Shown piece by piece: positions 33,947 through 43,644 of a DNA stretch of 64,000 nucleotides; the stretch's first letter is position 1; every line of letters starts with the position of its first letter. The notes below the pieces were generated by a model that was not told where the DNA came from, did no database searches, and saw nothing but the letters and a program-made list of their open reading frames with translations. The stretch comes from Chryseobacterium panacisoli (GTDB lineage: Bacteria > Bacteroidota > Bacteroidia > Flavobacteriales > Weeksellaceae): NCBI RefSeq assembly GCF_008274625.1, contig NZ_VTRU01000001.1, positions 2,232,001 through 2,296,000 of the forward strand. Reading direction: 5' to 3'. Made by a program: the position numbers and the translations under genes.

Positions 33947-34693
33947 ATGAATATAAGTGGTTTGATCATAACATATAATGAAGAAAAAAATATACAGGAT
34001 GTCCTTGAGTCTTTTGATTTCTGTGATGAAATAGTAGTGATAGACTCATTTAGCACGGATAAAACTGTAGAAATTGCAAAGAAATTCCCTAATGTAAAAG
34101 TGGTTCAAAATACATTTGAAGACTTTACAAAGCAAAGAAATTTGGCTCTGGATTCTGCAAAAAACGACTGGGTCCTATTTTTGGACGGTGATGAAAGACT
34201 TACACCGGCCTTGAAACAGGAAATTATAGATGAGCTGAATAAACCCGGGCAAAAAGATGCCTACTATTTTTACAGGAAATTCTTTTTTGCTCAGAAACCG
34301 ATTCATTTTTCAGGAACACAGTCTGATAAAAACTTCAGGCTTTTCAGAAAATCGAAGGCCAGATACACGGCAGAAAAAAAGGTACACGAAACTCTGGAAG
34401 TCAACGGAACCATTGGGATCTTAAAAAATAAATTACTACATTACTCCGTTTCAGATTATGAATCTTATAGAAAAAAAATGATTCATTACGGAGTTTTAAA
34501 GGGGAAAGAACTGGCTGCAAAAGGGAAAAAGTACAATGTTTTGGTGCAATATCTTAAAACAGCTTTTAAATTCTTTAAAGCCTATATAATGAGACTTGGT
34601 GTTTTAGACGGAAAAGAAGGGTATCAGTTATCTTACCTTCAATCTTTAAGCGTTTTTGAGACCTATGAATCATTAAAAAAAGAGCAAAATTAG
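33947..34693 (+). CDS. Glycosyltransferase family 2 (WaaE/KdtX-like)
   Basis: The 248-residue GT-A enzyme opens with ISGLIITYNEEKNIQDVLESFDFCDEIVVIDSFSTDKTVEIA, close to the WaaE-type LPS inner-core transferases. The metal motif is LFLDGDERL near residue 83, and KKVHETLEV follows near 145. These enzymes add glucose or a similar sugar to the LPS core. The only ATG that fits is 33947; the longer frame opens with TTG. It heads a run of eight closely spaced or overlapping transferase genes; the next start is 4 bases after its stop. Sugar identity is not known. Confidence 0.88.
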   Translation: MNISGLIITYNEEKNIQDVLESFDFCDEIVVIDSFSTDKTVEIAKKFPNVKVVQNTFEDFTKQRNLALDSAKNDWVLFLDGDERLTPALKQEIIDELNKPGQKDAYYFYRKFFFAQKPIHFSGTQSDKNFRLFRKSKARYTAEKKVHETLEVNGTIGILKNKLLHYSVSDYESYRKKMIHYGVLKGKELAAKGKKYNVLVQYLKTAFKFFKAYIMRLGVLDGKEGYQLSYLQSLSVFETYESLKKEQN

Positions 34694-34697
34694 TTGA

Positions 34698-35684
34698 ATG
34701 AAGATTTGTATCATTAGTTATGATTTTTGGGATTATGATAAGTATATTGTTGAAGCATTATGCAAACGGGGTATTGATGCCCATCATATAAAGATCAGCA
34801 CAGTTACTCATTCCAATTTCAATGAAAGAGCTGTAAATGCTTTAAGCAAAACCTTTTTAAACAAAAATCTTAAGACTGAAAAAAGACAGAAATATGTTCT
34901 GGATGCCCTGGAAAAATTAGGACATCAGGATCAGATATTGGTGATGAACCCGGATACATTTGATCTTTCAACACTTGAAAAAATCCGAAAATATACAGAC
35001 CGCCTGGTTACCTATCTTTATGACAATCTTGAAAGAGTTCCTGTAGAAGATAAACTGTACCTTTTTGACAAAGTATTTTCCTTTGATTATATAGATGTTA
35101 CAAAGCACGGGTTTGAAAAACTGACGAATTATATTTATCTGCCACACTGTGCAAAAGAAATCCAACAGCCTGAAATGGATCTTTTCTACATCACCTCTTA
35201 TGATAACAGAAGGGTTTCGCTGATAAAATTACTGGCTAAAAAACTGATTGAACAGGGGCTGAAGTTCCAGATTATGATCATCGGAAAAAAATCATGGAAG
35301 CATCAGCTGACCAATATTTTTATGGCGGTACCTAAAAACCTCTTTCTGATTTTCAGCATCAAAAAGATTCCTCATAACGATCTTCCTAAATATTATAAAA
35401 ATTCAAAAGTGCTGCTTGATCTGATGCGTGAAGGTCAATATGGGCTTAGTTTCAGAGTTTTTGAAGCAATGTCTCTGGAGAAGAAAATCATTACTGATAA
35501 TGAAGCCATTAAAACCTATGATTTTTACAATCCTAATAATATTTTGATTTTAAACAAAAATATTAGTAATCTTGACAAATCTTTTTTTGAAACACCTTAC
35601 GAAAAAATTCCTGAGGAAATCTACCACAGATATACTTTGGATAGTTGGGTAAACAAAGTTTTTGAACTTGATACTAAAAACTAG
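34698..35684 (+). CDS. Glycosyltransferase-like protein (GT-B, CgeB/RfaS-like)
   Basis: The 328-residue protein has a Rossmann-like start (MKICIISYDFWDYDKYIVEAL). The C-terminal half carries a GT-B donor site (YKNSKVLLDLMREGQYGLSFRVFEAMSLEKKIITDN), where E-A-x5-K-K-I-I-T replaces the common E-x7-E. The family is less certain than for its neighbours; LPS-core or CgeB-like transferases look most similar. It starts 4 bases after the upstream gene and ends 3 bases before the next, so it is within the operon. Confidence 0.7.
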   Translation: MKICIISYDFWDYDKYIVEALCKRGIDAHHIKISTVTHSNFNERAVNALSKTFLNKNLKTEKRQKYVLDALEKLGHQDQILVMNPDTFDLSTLEKIRKYTDRLVTYLYDNLERVPVEDKLYLFDKVFSFDYIDVTKHGFEKLTNYIYLPHCAKEIQQPEMDLFYITSYDNRRVSLIKLLAKKLIEQGLKFQIMIIGKKSWKHQLTNIFMAVPKNLFLIFSIKKIPHNDLPKYYKNSKVLLDLMREGQYGLSFRVFEAMSLEKKIITDNEAIKTYDFYNPNNILILNKNISNLDKSFFETPYEKIPEEIYHRYTLDSWVNKVFELDTKN

Positions 35685-35687
35685 CAA

Positions 35688-36875
35688 ATGGGAATCTTAA
35701 AAAAAATAAAAAAACACTTTGAAAGAAAAGAAAAACTCAAATATCTTCAGTCTAAGGATATAGTCAACATCAATCTGTATGACGATTCCAAAAAAACAAT
35801 CCTGTTTGCTTCAAGAGATTTCCCTGCCCATGATAAAGAATCCGGGGCTAACAGACTGAAAGAACTTATATTAATCTACAAAGAACTAGGCTACAACTGC
35901 ATTTTATTTGCTCCTCATATTTTTGAAGACGATTCATATGTAAAATTTTACCAGCAACATGATGTTATCGTGTATGTAGAGAACAATTTATATAAGAATA
36001 TCTATGATTTCCTCTCTTCTTTTAAAAAGGTAGATTACGTTTGGTTTAACGGGCCTCTTGCCCTGAATCTGTTTTACAAAAAGATGAAGGCTCTTCTCCC
36101 CTCTGCCCGATTCATTTATGATATGGTGGATATTCATTTTTTAAGATTTAAAAGAGCGATTGAACTGGAACCAAGCCGTATTTCTTTAAAGAAAAACTAC
36201 AAACATTTCTTCCGCCTGGAAACGGTTGTTGCACCACAACTGGACTACATTATTGCCATCTCTGATAAAGAAAAAGAGATTATGGGCCAATATGCAGACC
36301 ACAATAAGATCATCACAATATCAAACATTCACTATCCTAAAATTGATATTTCAGAAAGGAAAAACTTTAATGAAAGTAAAGGAATCACCTTCATCGGGTC
36401 CATCCACGAACCTAATATAGATGCTGTAAAGTTCCTGTATGAAAAAATAATGCCCATTGTCTGGAAAACCAATCCTGAACTGGAAGTAAGCATCATTGGG
36501 AATGTTTCTGAAAAACTGGATCTTAAACTATATCCTAAGTTTAAATTTTTAGGGTTTGTAGAAAGTATTGAAGAGCATTTCATGAATTCTAAAATCATGG
36601 TAGCACCTTTACGGTTTGGAGCCGGGGTAAAAGGAAAAATCGGGCAAGCCTTTGAATACTTTTTACCGGTGGTTACTACAGATATTGGTGCCGAAGGAAT
36701 GAAGCTTACAGATAAAAAAAATGTGTTGATTGCCAATGATGAAAACAGCTTTTCAGAAGCAATCATTCAGCTGAATAATAATGAAGAACTTTGGGATACA
36801 TTACGCCGAAATTCTGTGGACAGTCTGAGAGCATTTTCACCTGAAGAAGTAAAAGAAAAACTTAAAACATTATAA
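35688..36875 (+). CDS. Glycosyltransferase family 4-type protein
   Basis: This is a 395-residue GT-B transferase. The acceptor half has ILFASRDFPAHDKESGANRLKELI, a known opening of this group. The donor half has GITFIGSIHEPNIDAVKFLYEKIMPIVWKTNPELEVSIIGN and APLRFGAGVKGKIGQAFEYFLPVVTTDIGAEGM, where RFGAGVKGKI is the nucleotide-sugar loop. Retaining mechanism and cytoplasmic location are expected for the family. Gaps of 3 bases on both sides place it in the operon. Confidence 0.85.
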   Translation: MGILKKIKKHFERKEKLKYLQSKDIVNINLYDDSKKTILFASRDFPAHDKESGANRLKELILIYKELGYNCILFAPHIFEDDSYVKFYQQHDVIVYVENNLYKNIYDFLSSFKKVDYVWFNGPLALNLFYKKMKALLPSARFIYDMVDIHFLRFKRAIELEPSRISLKKNYKHFFRLETVVAPQLDYIIAISDKEKEIMGQYADHNKIITISNIHYPKIDISERKNFNESKGITFIGSIHEPNIDAVKFLYEKIMPIVWKTNPELEVSIIGNVSEKLDLKLYPKFKFLGFVESIEEHFMNSKIMVAPLRFGAGVKGKIGQAFEYFLPVVTTDIGAEGMKLTDKKNVLIANDENSFSEAIIQLNNNEELWDTLRRNSVDSLRAFSPEEVKEKLKTL

Positions 36876-36878
36876 TCC

Positions 36879-38114
36879 ATGTCATTAAGTGTAAATTACC
36901 ATGGTTTTTTTGACGGAAATTTTGGAATTTCCGAAGCTACCCGACTGAACGCCTTAGCATTGGAAACAATCGGTATCAAAGTAAACCGGATAAATTATTC
37001 CAGCGAAACTTTTGAAAGAATTGATACAGGTTCCGAAGCTTCATCTCCGATTAATGTTTTCCACATTAATATCAATTTTATTAACAATTTTTTCTCTAAG
37101 AACCAGGATCTGAATCTTAAGGATCATTATAACATTATTTACTGGGCCTGGGAGTTTCCTGAAGTTTCCGATAAGGTTGTCGAAATATTAAATGTTTTTG
37201 ATGAGCTTTGGGTTCCGAGTGATTTCTGTGTCAATATTTTCACAAAATATACGGGAATCCCGGTCATCAGATTTTCCCATCCGATTCAAAAGATGGCAGA
37301 ATCTAAGGATTTTGAACTGAGCCGGTATAGTATTTCTTCAGATGCAAAGATCTATCTTACGATTTTTGATTCTTTGAGTACTACCATCAGAAAAAACCCG
37401 GAGGCTACCCTTGAAGCCTTTACAACGGTTTTCAAAGAGGATAAAAACAGTGTTCTTATTGTAAAAACACACAATCTTGAAAGAAGCAAAGATGCTCAGA
37501 AAGCTTTAGAAGCCTACAATAATATCCCGAACGTCATTATCATTAATGAACATTTCTCAAAGGAAAAGCTGCATTCTCTGATTCAGCAGTCTGATGTTTT
37601 GATTTCTCTTCATGGTTCGGAAGGTTTCGGGCTCACGATGGCAGAAGCCATGGCTTATGGAAAAATTGTAGTCGGAACAGGGTATTCCGGAAACCTGGAT
37701 TTTATGAATATAAATAACAGCTTTCTTATTCAGTATGATTTCATCAAAACATCCAATACAAAAGGATTGATTGACGAAGGTTTAACACTTGCCAGACCTA
37801 GCCTGAAAGATGCTGTTGAAAAGCTGCAGTACATCAAAAACAATTTTGAAAACCTGACTGCAATCAAAGAAAATGCTGAATCACAAATTGCAGATAATTT
37901 TTCTATCCGTTCTATCGGAGAGCTTTTCAAAATAAGACTGGATTTCATTGATGGTTTTGGTAAAAAAGAAAGCAGCGGAGGTAGTGATGTCAATAATGTT
38001 TTCTATCTGAGCGAAATTGAAAGGTTAAATACAAGAGTCAATTATCTTGAACGTACTCTTTATAATAAAATAAGAAAAAAAGTAAACGCGTTTTTTAAAA
38101 AAGGCAGAAAATAA
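36879..38114 (+). CDS. Glycosyltransferase family 4-type protein with C-terminal coiled coil
   Basis: The 411-residue GT-B enzyme has an acceptor part with GFFDGNFGISEATR near residue 10 and YWAWEFPEVSDKVVEILNVFDELWVPS near 88. The donor part has SLHGSEGFGLTMAEAMAYGKIVVGTGYSGNLDFMN, with the E-x7-E catalytic pattern. The last 45 residues form a short coiled coil ending in a very basic tail (KIRKKVNAFFKKGRK), likely membrane-binding. It follows its neighbour by 3 bases; a 78-base gap separates it from the next gene. Confidence 0.87.
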   Translation: MSLSVNYHGFFDGNFGISEATRLNALALETIGIKVNRINYSSETFERIDTGSEASSPINVFHININFINNFFSKNQDLNLKDHYNIIYWAWEFPEVSDKVVEILNVFDELWVPSDFCVNIFTKYTGIPVIRFSHPIQKMAESKDFELSRYSISSDAKIYLTIFDSLSTTIRKNPEATLEAFTTVFKEDKNSVLIVKTHNLERSKDAQKALEAYNNIPNVIIINEHFSKEKLHSLIQQSDVLISLHGSEGFGLTMAEAMAYGKIVVGTGYSGNLDFMNINNSFLIQYDFIKTSNTKGLIDEGLTLARPSLKDAVEKLQYIKNNFENLTAIKENAESQIADNFSIRSIGELFKIRLDFIDGFGKKESSGGSDVNNVFYLSEIERLNTRVNYLERTLYNKIRKKVNAFFKKGRK

Positions 38115-38192
38115 TTTTAATTGGGTATTTTCAAGGCCGTTATCCAATGAACAGATCTATAGATTAATAATGAAATAATAATCGTGTTTCAT

Positions 38193-39440
38193 ATGAAAGA
38201 CAAAATTGCAATAGTAGTCCAAAGGTATGGACTGGAGATAAACGGAGGCGCAGAGCTTCACGCAAGATTATTAGCTGAAAAATTGTCTGCCATCTATGAT
38301 ATTGAAATTATTACAACCTGTGCTATAGAATTTGAACGTTGGGATAATCATTACCCGGAAGGAATTGAAATCATCAATACTATTCAGGTAAGAAGATTTA
38401 AAACTCTAAAAAAAGACTTAAAAAAATTCAGCGAGCTAAGTAAAATAGCTCGTAACTTATATAAGTATCATAGCAGAAAATTAAGCTTTCTCAACTTCCC
38501 GTATTTGCTTTATAAGAGATTTAAATACAACAAAAAAGATTTTAATTTCAATGAATGGCTAGAAGTACAGGGACCTTATTCCAATGATCTAATTCAGTTT
38601 ATAAAAGACAAAAAAGATGATTATAAAGCTTTTATTTTCTTTACTTATTTATATCACCCTACCAATATAGGCGTCCGAGAAGTTGCTGACAAAAGCATTC
38701 TCATTCCAACAGCACACGATGAGCCACAGTTTTATCTTGATGGCTATTCTCATCTGTTTTCCCTTCCAAGATTCATCATGTATAATACACAGATTGAAAA
38801 GGACTTTGTGGAGAGAGTTTACCCTCAGGCCCGAAAATTAAAATCTGAAATTGCAGGAATTGGTTTTGATGATTATGACGTTACATCAGGCACATTGCCG
38901 CAGGATCTGTATCAGAACAAGTATTTCATTTATATAGGAAGAATTGTTGAAGACAAAGGCTGTGTGATGATGATTGAATATTTTAAGGATTTTAAAGAAA
39001 AACATCCTGAATATCGGGATATAAAGTTAGTTTTGGCAGGAAAAAGCTCTCTTGATGAAAAAATAACTCAGGGAGATGATATTATCCTGACAGGATTTGT
39101 AGATCATGAGCTTAAAAATGCTTTACTGGCCAATGCAATTGCGCTTATAATGCCATCCTTCTATGAGAGTCTGTCATTAATTACATTAGAAGCCATGCTA
39201 CTGAAAATTCCTGTTATTGTAAATAAAAACTCTGAAGTTCTGTATTCACATATCGAAAAGAGTGAAACCGGGAAAAGTTTTACAAACCGTAATGAATTTT
39301 CTCAGGCTCTGACTTTTTATTTACAGCAGAAACAGGAAAATCTTATTTCAGAAGGTCAAAAAGCAAGAAGTTATGTTCTGAAAAACTATTCTTGGGACAC
39401 TATTATCAGTAAATTTAACGCAGCCATTCAATCTTTATAA
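38193..39440 (+). CDS. Glycosyltransferase family 4
   Basis: The 415-residue GT-B enzyme starts KIAIVVQRYGLEINGGAELHARLLAEKLS, the typical acceptor half with the GGAE loop. The donor half shows IYIGRIVEDKGCVMMIEYF near residue 250 and LTGFVDHELKNALLANAIALIMPSFYESLSLITLEAM, with the E-x7-E pair in the last part. ATG 38193 is preferred to an upstream GTG at 38184. Its stop overlaps the next start by one base (TAATG). Confidence 0.9.
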   Translation: MKDKIAIVVQRYGLEINGGAELHARLLAEKLSAIYDIEIITTCAIEFERWDNHYPEGIEIINTIQVRRFKTLKKDLKKFSELSKIARNLYKYHSRKLSFLNFPYLLYKRFKYNKKDFNFNEWLEVQGPYSNDLIQFIKDKKDDYKAFIFFTYLYHPTNIGVREVADKSILIPTAHDEPQFYLDGYSHLFSLPRFIMYNTQIEKDFVERVYPQARKLKSEIAGIGFDDYDVTSGTLPQDLYQNKYFIYIGRIVEDKGCVMMIEYFKDFKEKHPEYRDIKLVLAGKSSLDEKITQGDDIILTGFVDHELKNALLANAIALIMPSFYESLSLITLEAMLLKIPVIVNKNSEVLYSHIEKSETGKSFTNRNEFSQALTFYLQQKQENLISEGQKARSYVLKNYSWDTIISKFNAAIQSL

Positions 39441-40579
39441 TGACAAGAAAAATTCTATTCTTTTTTCCTGAAAATCCTTTTTCAAACAGAGCAGGAAATA
39501 CCACAAGAGCAAAAACAACCCTTACGGTTTTAAAAAACATGGGGTATGATATTGATCTTGTCGGGGCTGCTGAGATTTATAAGGGACAAAGCGATACTAC
39601 GGAAATTGACAAAAATATTGTTGACAACCTGTTTTTAATCAATCATAAGCCACCAAAAATAAAGACTTCATCAGATTACTGGAAACACAAAATATCAAAA
39701 TTTCATAAAAAGCCTAATGAGTATAACCACCTATTGACAGACTTTGCGAAGAACGAATTTGCGAATATCTTCAATAAGGAAAAGTATGATGCCATCATTG
39801 TCAATTATGAGTTCTGGGCCGGATTAATTGATCACGAGTCTATGAAAGATACTTTAAAAATCATTGACACTCATGACTGGATTACACTCAATGAATTCTA
39901 CAAAAACAAATCATTAGATATTGGAAAACGCTTCAATGAGGAGATAAATAATCTTTCAAAGTTTGATAAGGTGATCACCATATCCGAAGATGAGCATCTT
40001 GTTTTTAAGAGATTTTTAGGAGAAAAGGTCATCAACATTCCCCCTTCTTTCACCCCTCATTTTGAAAAAAATAATAGCGATAAAAAGTATGATTTAATTT
40101 TTGTGGGATCTGAAAACATTTTCAATATACAATCAATGCAATGGTTTTTTGATCGTGTATATCCCTTACTTCCCAAAAACATTCATATGATAATTATTGG
40201 AAGGATATGCAAACACTTCAAGGAACGAGAAGGGGTTAAATTGGTGGAATTTGCAGAAAATTTAGAAGAATATTACCATCAGTCGAAAATTGCAATTTGC
40301 CCGATGCTGGAGGGTACCGGTATCAAAATCAAAGTAATAGAAGCATTATCTTACGGACTTCCTGTTATAGGAACAGAAAGAGCTATTGACGGTTTTCCGT
40401 CAAAAACATCAAATGGCTGCTTAGTAACTGACAATCCTGAATTTTTCAGAGATCAGATAATGTCTTTACTGCAGGATGAATCTTCTTATCAGGAAATAAA
40501 AATACAGGCTGAAGCCTATTTTAAGAATAATTTTTCTGAAGAAAAAGCAATAGAAAAATGGAAAAATATTTTACATTAA
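39440..40579 (+). CDS. Glycosyltransferase (GT4-like)
   Basis: The 379-residue GT-B protein starts RKILFFFPENPFSNRAGNTTRAKTTL. TVITISEDEHLVFKRF-like residues (KVITISEDEH) are near 185. The donor half has YDLIFVGSENIFNIQSMQWF and ICPMLEGTGIKIKVIEALSYGLPVIGTERAIDGF, a group in which GTGIKIKVIEA forms the donor loop. It overlaps both neighbours by one base, which points to strict co-translation within the operon. Donor sugar is unknown. Confidence 0.87.
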   Translation: MTRKILFFFPENPFSNRAGNTTRAKTTLTVLKNMGYDIDLVGAAEIYKGQSDTTEIDKNIVDNLFLINHKPPKIKTSSDYWKHKISKFHKKPNEYNHLLTDFAKNEFANIFNKEKYDAIIVNYEFWAGLIDHESMKDTLKIIDTHDWITLNEFYKNKSLDIGKRFNEEINNLSKFDKVITISEDEHLVFKRFLGEKVINIPPSFTPHFEKNNSDKKYDLIFVGSENIFNIQSMQWFFDRVYPLLPKNIHMIIIGRICKHFKEREGVKLVEFAENLEEYYHQSKIAICPMLEGTGIKIKVIEALSYGLPVIGTERAIDGFPSKTSNGCLVTDNPEFFRDQIMSLLQDESSYQEIKIQAEAYFKNNFSEEKAIEKWKNILH

Positions 40580-41460
40580 TGGATGATTTAGCAATTATCA
40601 TACTGAATTACAATTCTTTTGATGATACCAACCGGGAAGTTACGTCATTATTAAGTGAAGGGATCCCGCAACACTCTATTTATGTAGTAGATAATAATTC
40701 AAAAGACAGGAAAGACATTGAGAAGCTGGGATCTCAAAAACAAATAAACTGTATTTTAAGTGATTATAACGGAGGTTATGCTTCCGGTAATAATTTAGCC
40801 ATTAAAAAAGCAATAGAAGATGGTAAAAATTATTTTTTATTGCTAAATCCGGACATTGAAATATCACGTGATACGATCAGCCAATTATACAAAGATTTAA
40901 AAGAATATCCCGATATCGGAATCATAGGTCCTCGCATCTGCTACAGGAATATTCGTGACAGAATATTTTCAGATGGCGGACTGCTGTTTCCAGAGGAGGG
41001 TTTTCAGGGTGGACATACCCATTCTGAAAAAGACAAGAATCATGTAAATGCCCCACATTACAACTACAATATACAATATGTAGACGGAAGTGCATTAATG
41101 TTCAGAAAGGAAATATTAGATGATGTAGGATTAATGAACACCAGCTTTTTCATGTATTACGAAGAGTCTGAATGGTGTCTCCGCCTCCTCAGCAACACCC
41201 AGTGGAAGATTGCGGTCAATACCCAGTGTGAAGCGTTCAATCTTGCCAGCAATAAAGGCAGTTTTTACGAATATTATATTACCAGAAACCGGATCTGGAT
41301 GTGCAGATTATACGATGGAAATTTAAAATATGTCACTAAAGAACGATGGAAATTCGCAAGGAAAGCACTTAAAAAAGGAAAGTTTTCTATGGCGAAAGCA
41401 TACATAAAAGGTATATTAGACGGTCTTTATTCCAATTTAGAGAAAATAAAAAATGAGTAA
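40579..41460 (+). CDS. Glycosyltransferase family 2 (rhamnosyltransferase-like)
   Basis: The 293-residue GT-A enzyme opens with LAIIILNYNSFDDTNREVTSLL. It has VVDNNSKDRKD near residue 33, YNGGYASGNNLAI near 65 and the DxD-like LLLNPDIEIS near 85. FFMYYEESEWCLRL is near 195, where WbbL-type rhamnosyltransferases have the catalytic E-D/E region. The ATG at 40579 overlaps the previous stop by one base, and is preferred to an in-frame ATG 7 codons upstream. The next gene overlaps by 8 bases. Confidence 0.9.
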   Translation: MDDLAIIILNYNSFDDTNREVTSLLSEGIPQHSIYVVDNNSKDRKDIEKLGSQKQINCILSDYNGGYASGNNLAIKKAIEDGKNYFLLLNPDIEISRDTISQLYKDLKEYPDIGIIGPRICYRNIRDRIFSDGGLLFPEEGFQGGHTHSEKDKNHVNAPHYNYNIQYVDGSALMFRKEILDDVGLMNTSFFMYYEESEWCLRLLSNTQWKIAVNTQCEAFNLASNKGSFYEYYITRNRIWMCRLYDGNLKYVTKERWKFARKALKKGKFSMAKAYIKGILDGLYSNLEKIKNE

Positions 41461-42337
41461 TAAAAAAAATATTATCAAAGTAGGATATCTTTTATCCTAT
41501 GACTACTCTTACATCTTCACATCTCTTCAGCATATTTATGAGCATGCAGACTGTATCGTGATAAGCTATGATACCAATAATAAAACTTGGGCGGGAAATG
41601 ATATTCATATTCCTGAAAATGTTTTCAGTGATATCAAAAAATTGGATACTGAGAATAAAATCATCTTTTATAAAGACACTTTTTTCATTGAAGGCATGCA
41701 GCCGATGGATCTGGAGACGAGACAAAGAAATATGATGGCTGAAAAGATGGGGCCTGGCGGATGGCATATCCAGATGGATGGTGATGAATATGCTTATGAC
41801 TTCAGGGTATTAGCTCAGTTTTTGAAAAGAAATAAATTCTTATTGAAGAACCCTGCTAAAAATCCTTTCAATTTTCAGGTAAACTTTGTTACTTTATTCA
41901 AACATAATACCGAAGGTTTCTTCGTTATTACCCCTTTTGATGAGAAGTGTATGCTTATTACCAACTATCCCCAGTATGAATATGCCAGAAGTACCAATAA
42001 AGGAAGAATTCTCCCATTAGATTTTTATTTAATTCATCAGTCCTGGGCACGGGAAGAAAGGGAAATTTCAGAAAAAATCAATAACTGGGGCCATAAAAAT
42101 GATTTTGATACCTCAGCGTTTTTAAATTCATGGAAAACGGTGAATGCCGAAAATTACAAGACATTTATAGACTTTCATCCTTTATATAAAGGGATCTGGA
42201 AAGAGCTTTCCTTTTTCCCGGCAAAAAATATTGATGAATTTATTCTTTCCTTTTCTAAGAAATATCCTCAGCAAAAACTCAGTCTGAACTTATCTTTCAC
42301 CAAAAAAATAAAGATGAGAATTAAAAGTCTTTTTTAA
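41453..42337 (+). CDS. Putative glycosyltransferase (GT2-like, divergent)
   Basis: The 294-residue protein opens with IIKVGYLLSYDYSYIFTSLQHIYEHADCIVISYD, a GT-A-like start. A clear DxD-like motif IQMDGDEYAYDF lies near residue 102, followed by WHIQ and TLFKHN segments. The family is not recognised with certainty, but the DGDE motif and the position as the last gene of a transferase operon support a sugar transferase. The C-terminal end is basic (KIKMRIKSLF). A strong terminator follows. Confidence 0.65.
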   Translation: MSNKKNIIKVGYLLSYDYSYIFTSLQHIYEHADCIVISYDTNNKTWAGNDIHIPENVFSDIKKLDTENKIIFYKDTFFIEGMQPMDLETRQRNMMAEKMGPGGWHIQMDGDEYAYDFRVLAQFLKRNKFLLKNPAKNPFNFQVNFVTLFKHNTEGFFVITPFDEKCMLITNYPQYEYARSTNKGRILPLDFYLIHQSWAREEREISEKINNWGHKNDFDTSAFLNSWKTVNAENYKTFIDFHPLYKGIWKELSFFPAKNIDEFILSFSKKYPQQKLSLNLSFTKKIKMRIKSLF

Positions 42338-42358
42338 TTCCTTCAGATCAAAAATATT

Positions 42359-42393
42359 AAAGGCTAATGTTGTTGTAACATTAGCCTTTTTTT
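42359..42393. terminator. Bidirectional terminator at the end of the glycosyltransferase operon
   Basis: AAAGGCTAATGTT and AACATTAGCCTTT with a GTTGT loop, then T7. The convergent minus-strand transferase ends 2 bases further on. Confidence 0.9.
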
Positions 42394-42394
42394 A

Positions 42395-43360
42395 TTATTT
42401 GATAAAAACATTCTCAAATTTCTCCATGATTACCTGTGGATTGAAAAGTTCAGAATAACAATCCCAGTTTTTATTAAGATCCGGTTTAAAGTTATTCAGA
42501 ATCTGCAGGATATCTTTTTTATCGCTGTATAAGATTGCTTTATCTCCCAAAATCTCAAGATGCGATTTCTCATCAGATCCGGACCACGTGATAACAGGTT
42601 TGTTTTTGATGGAAAATTCACCTACAGCCATTCCGAAGCTTTCCCCTTGGGTGCGGGCATGCAAAAAAGCATCAGAAGTATTAATAAATTTCACTTTCCT
42701 TTCAACATCTGTTGTAGGAGGAAGGAAAATAATATTCTTATAGGATCTGAAAAAATTTCTCTTTACAAACGCATCGGTTCCCATAAAAACAAAGTATATA
42801 TTTTTATTTTTCAGGGCTGTTTTCTTCACAGCATCCATCACGAAATCTATATCAAAAGTTTCAGTTCCGCCATATCTTGCAAATACCACTGCATCTTTAG
42901 GAATATTCAATTCGGCACGAAGGTCTCCGCTCACTTCAGGAAGATCCACAATATGGGGAACAAAAGGAAGCTTTCCGTCACTCATTGTTTTTGCCAGCCA
43001 TTCAGATACATATGCGTAGATATCACCGTAGGGATCATTATATTTAAAAACTGCATGAATAGCTGTTTTTATAAGATCTTGCGGGGTATCTGTTTCCTTC
43101 TCACCAGATTTTATAGCATAAAAAAGATCAGCATTTGATTTCTTAATAAGAGCGTCTCTTTCCTTTATATCGCTATATCCAACAACATTAAACCTCTTTT
43201 TAAAACGCCCGATAGCTTCTTCTGCGTTATTCGGACTGTTTTTGGGATAAAGTATCATTGATTCATTGCCAAGCATTTCTTCATTATGATAAGCGTAATC
43301 AAAAAGGGCATTGGAAGTCCCTCTATAGCATAATTGATTTTCGTGGAAAATAATTTTCAT
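42395..43360 (-). CDS. Glycosyltransferase-like protein (GT-B)
   Basis: The 321-residue protein starts MKIIFHENQLCYRGTSNALFDYAYHNEEML. The donor half has VVFARYGGTETFDIDFVMDAV near residue 165. HARTQGESFGMAVGEFSIKNKPVITWSGS near 245 carries the E-x7-E pair expected for GT4-type enzymes. It is on the strand opposite the eight-gene operon and converges on it, sharing its terminator. A -7 element at 43509-43516 would give a leader of about 140 bases. The role is probably in the same glycan, by position only. Confidence 0.75.
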   Translation of the reverse strand: MKIIFHENQLCYRGTSNALFDYAYHNEEMLGNESMILYPKNSPNNAEEAIGRFKKRFNVVGYSDIKERDALIKKSNADLFYAIKSGEKETDTPQDLIKTAIHAVFKYNDPYGDIYAYVSEWLAKTMSDGKLPFVPHIVDLPEVSGDLRAELNIPKDAVVFARYGGTETFDIDFVMDAVKKTALKNKNIYFVFMGTDAFVKRNFFRSYKNIIFLPPTTDVERKVKFINTSDAFLHARTQGESFGMAVGEFSIKNKPVITWSGSDEKSHLEILGDKAILYSDKKDILQILNNFKPDLNKNWDCYSELFNPQVIMEKFENVFIK

Positions 43361-43508
43361 TTGTTAGTAAATAAGTTAAATTATTTAGCTTCTATCCTAT
43401 TCAATGACAGAAACAGGAATACTATAATCTTATTCTGTAGTTTCTGACACAGATTTCATCTGGTAAAGACAAAATGCTCTTTCATTGATAAACTAAACTT
43501 ATAAGGTA

Positions 43509-43516
43509 CAAAAATA
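43509..43516 (-). promoter_or_regulatory. -7 element of the minus-strand transferase
   Basis: Minus-strand TATTTTTG matches TAnnTTTG, about 150 bases upstream of the start codon. Confidence 0.45.
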
Positions 43517-43610
43517 CATTTTTAATGATAAGACTAACGGAAATATTCTTTCGTTATCCCAATATCAATGAAAATAAGGCACGAATATTTGTCTTGTCCA
43601 TAGTTCTATT

Positions 43611-43644
43611 AAAAAAACCGCCTCAAAACTGAGACGGTTTTTTT
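43611..43644. terminator. Orphan bidirectional terminator
   Basis: AACCGCCTCA pairs with TGAGACGGTT (one mismatch), loop AAAC, with A7 before and T7 after. No annotated gene ends here on either strand. Confidence 0.75.
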
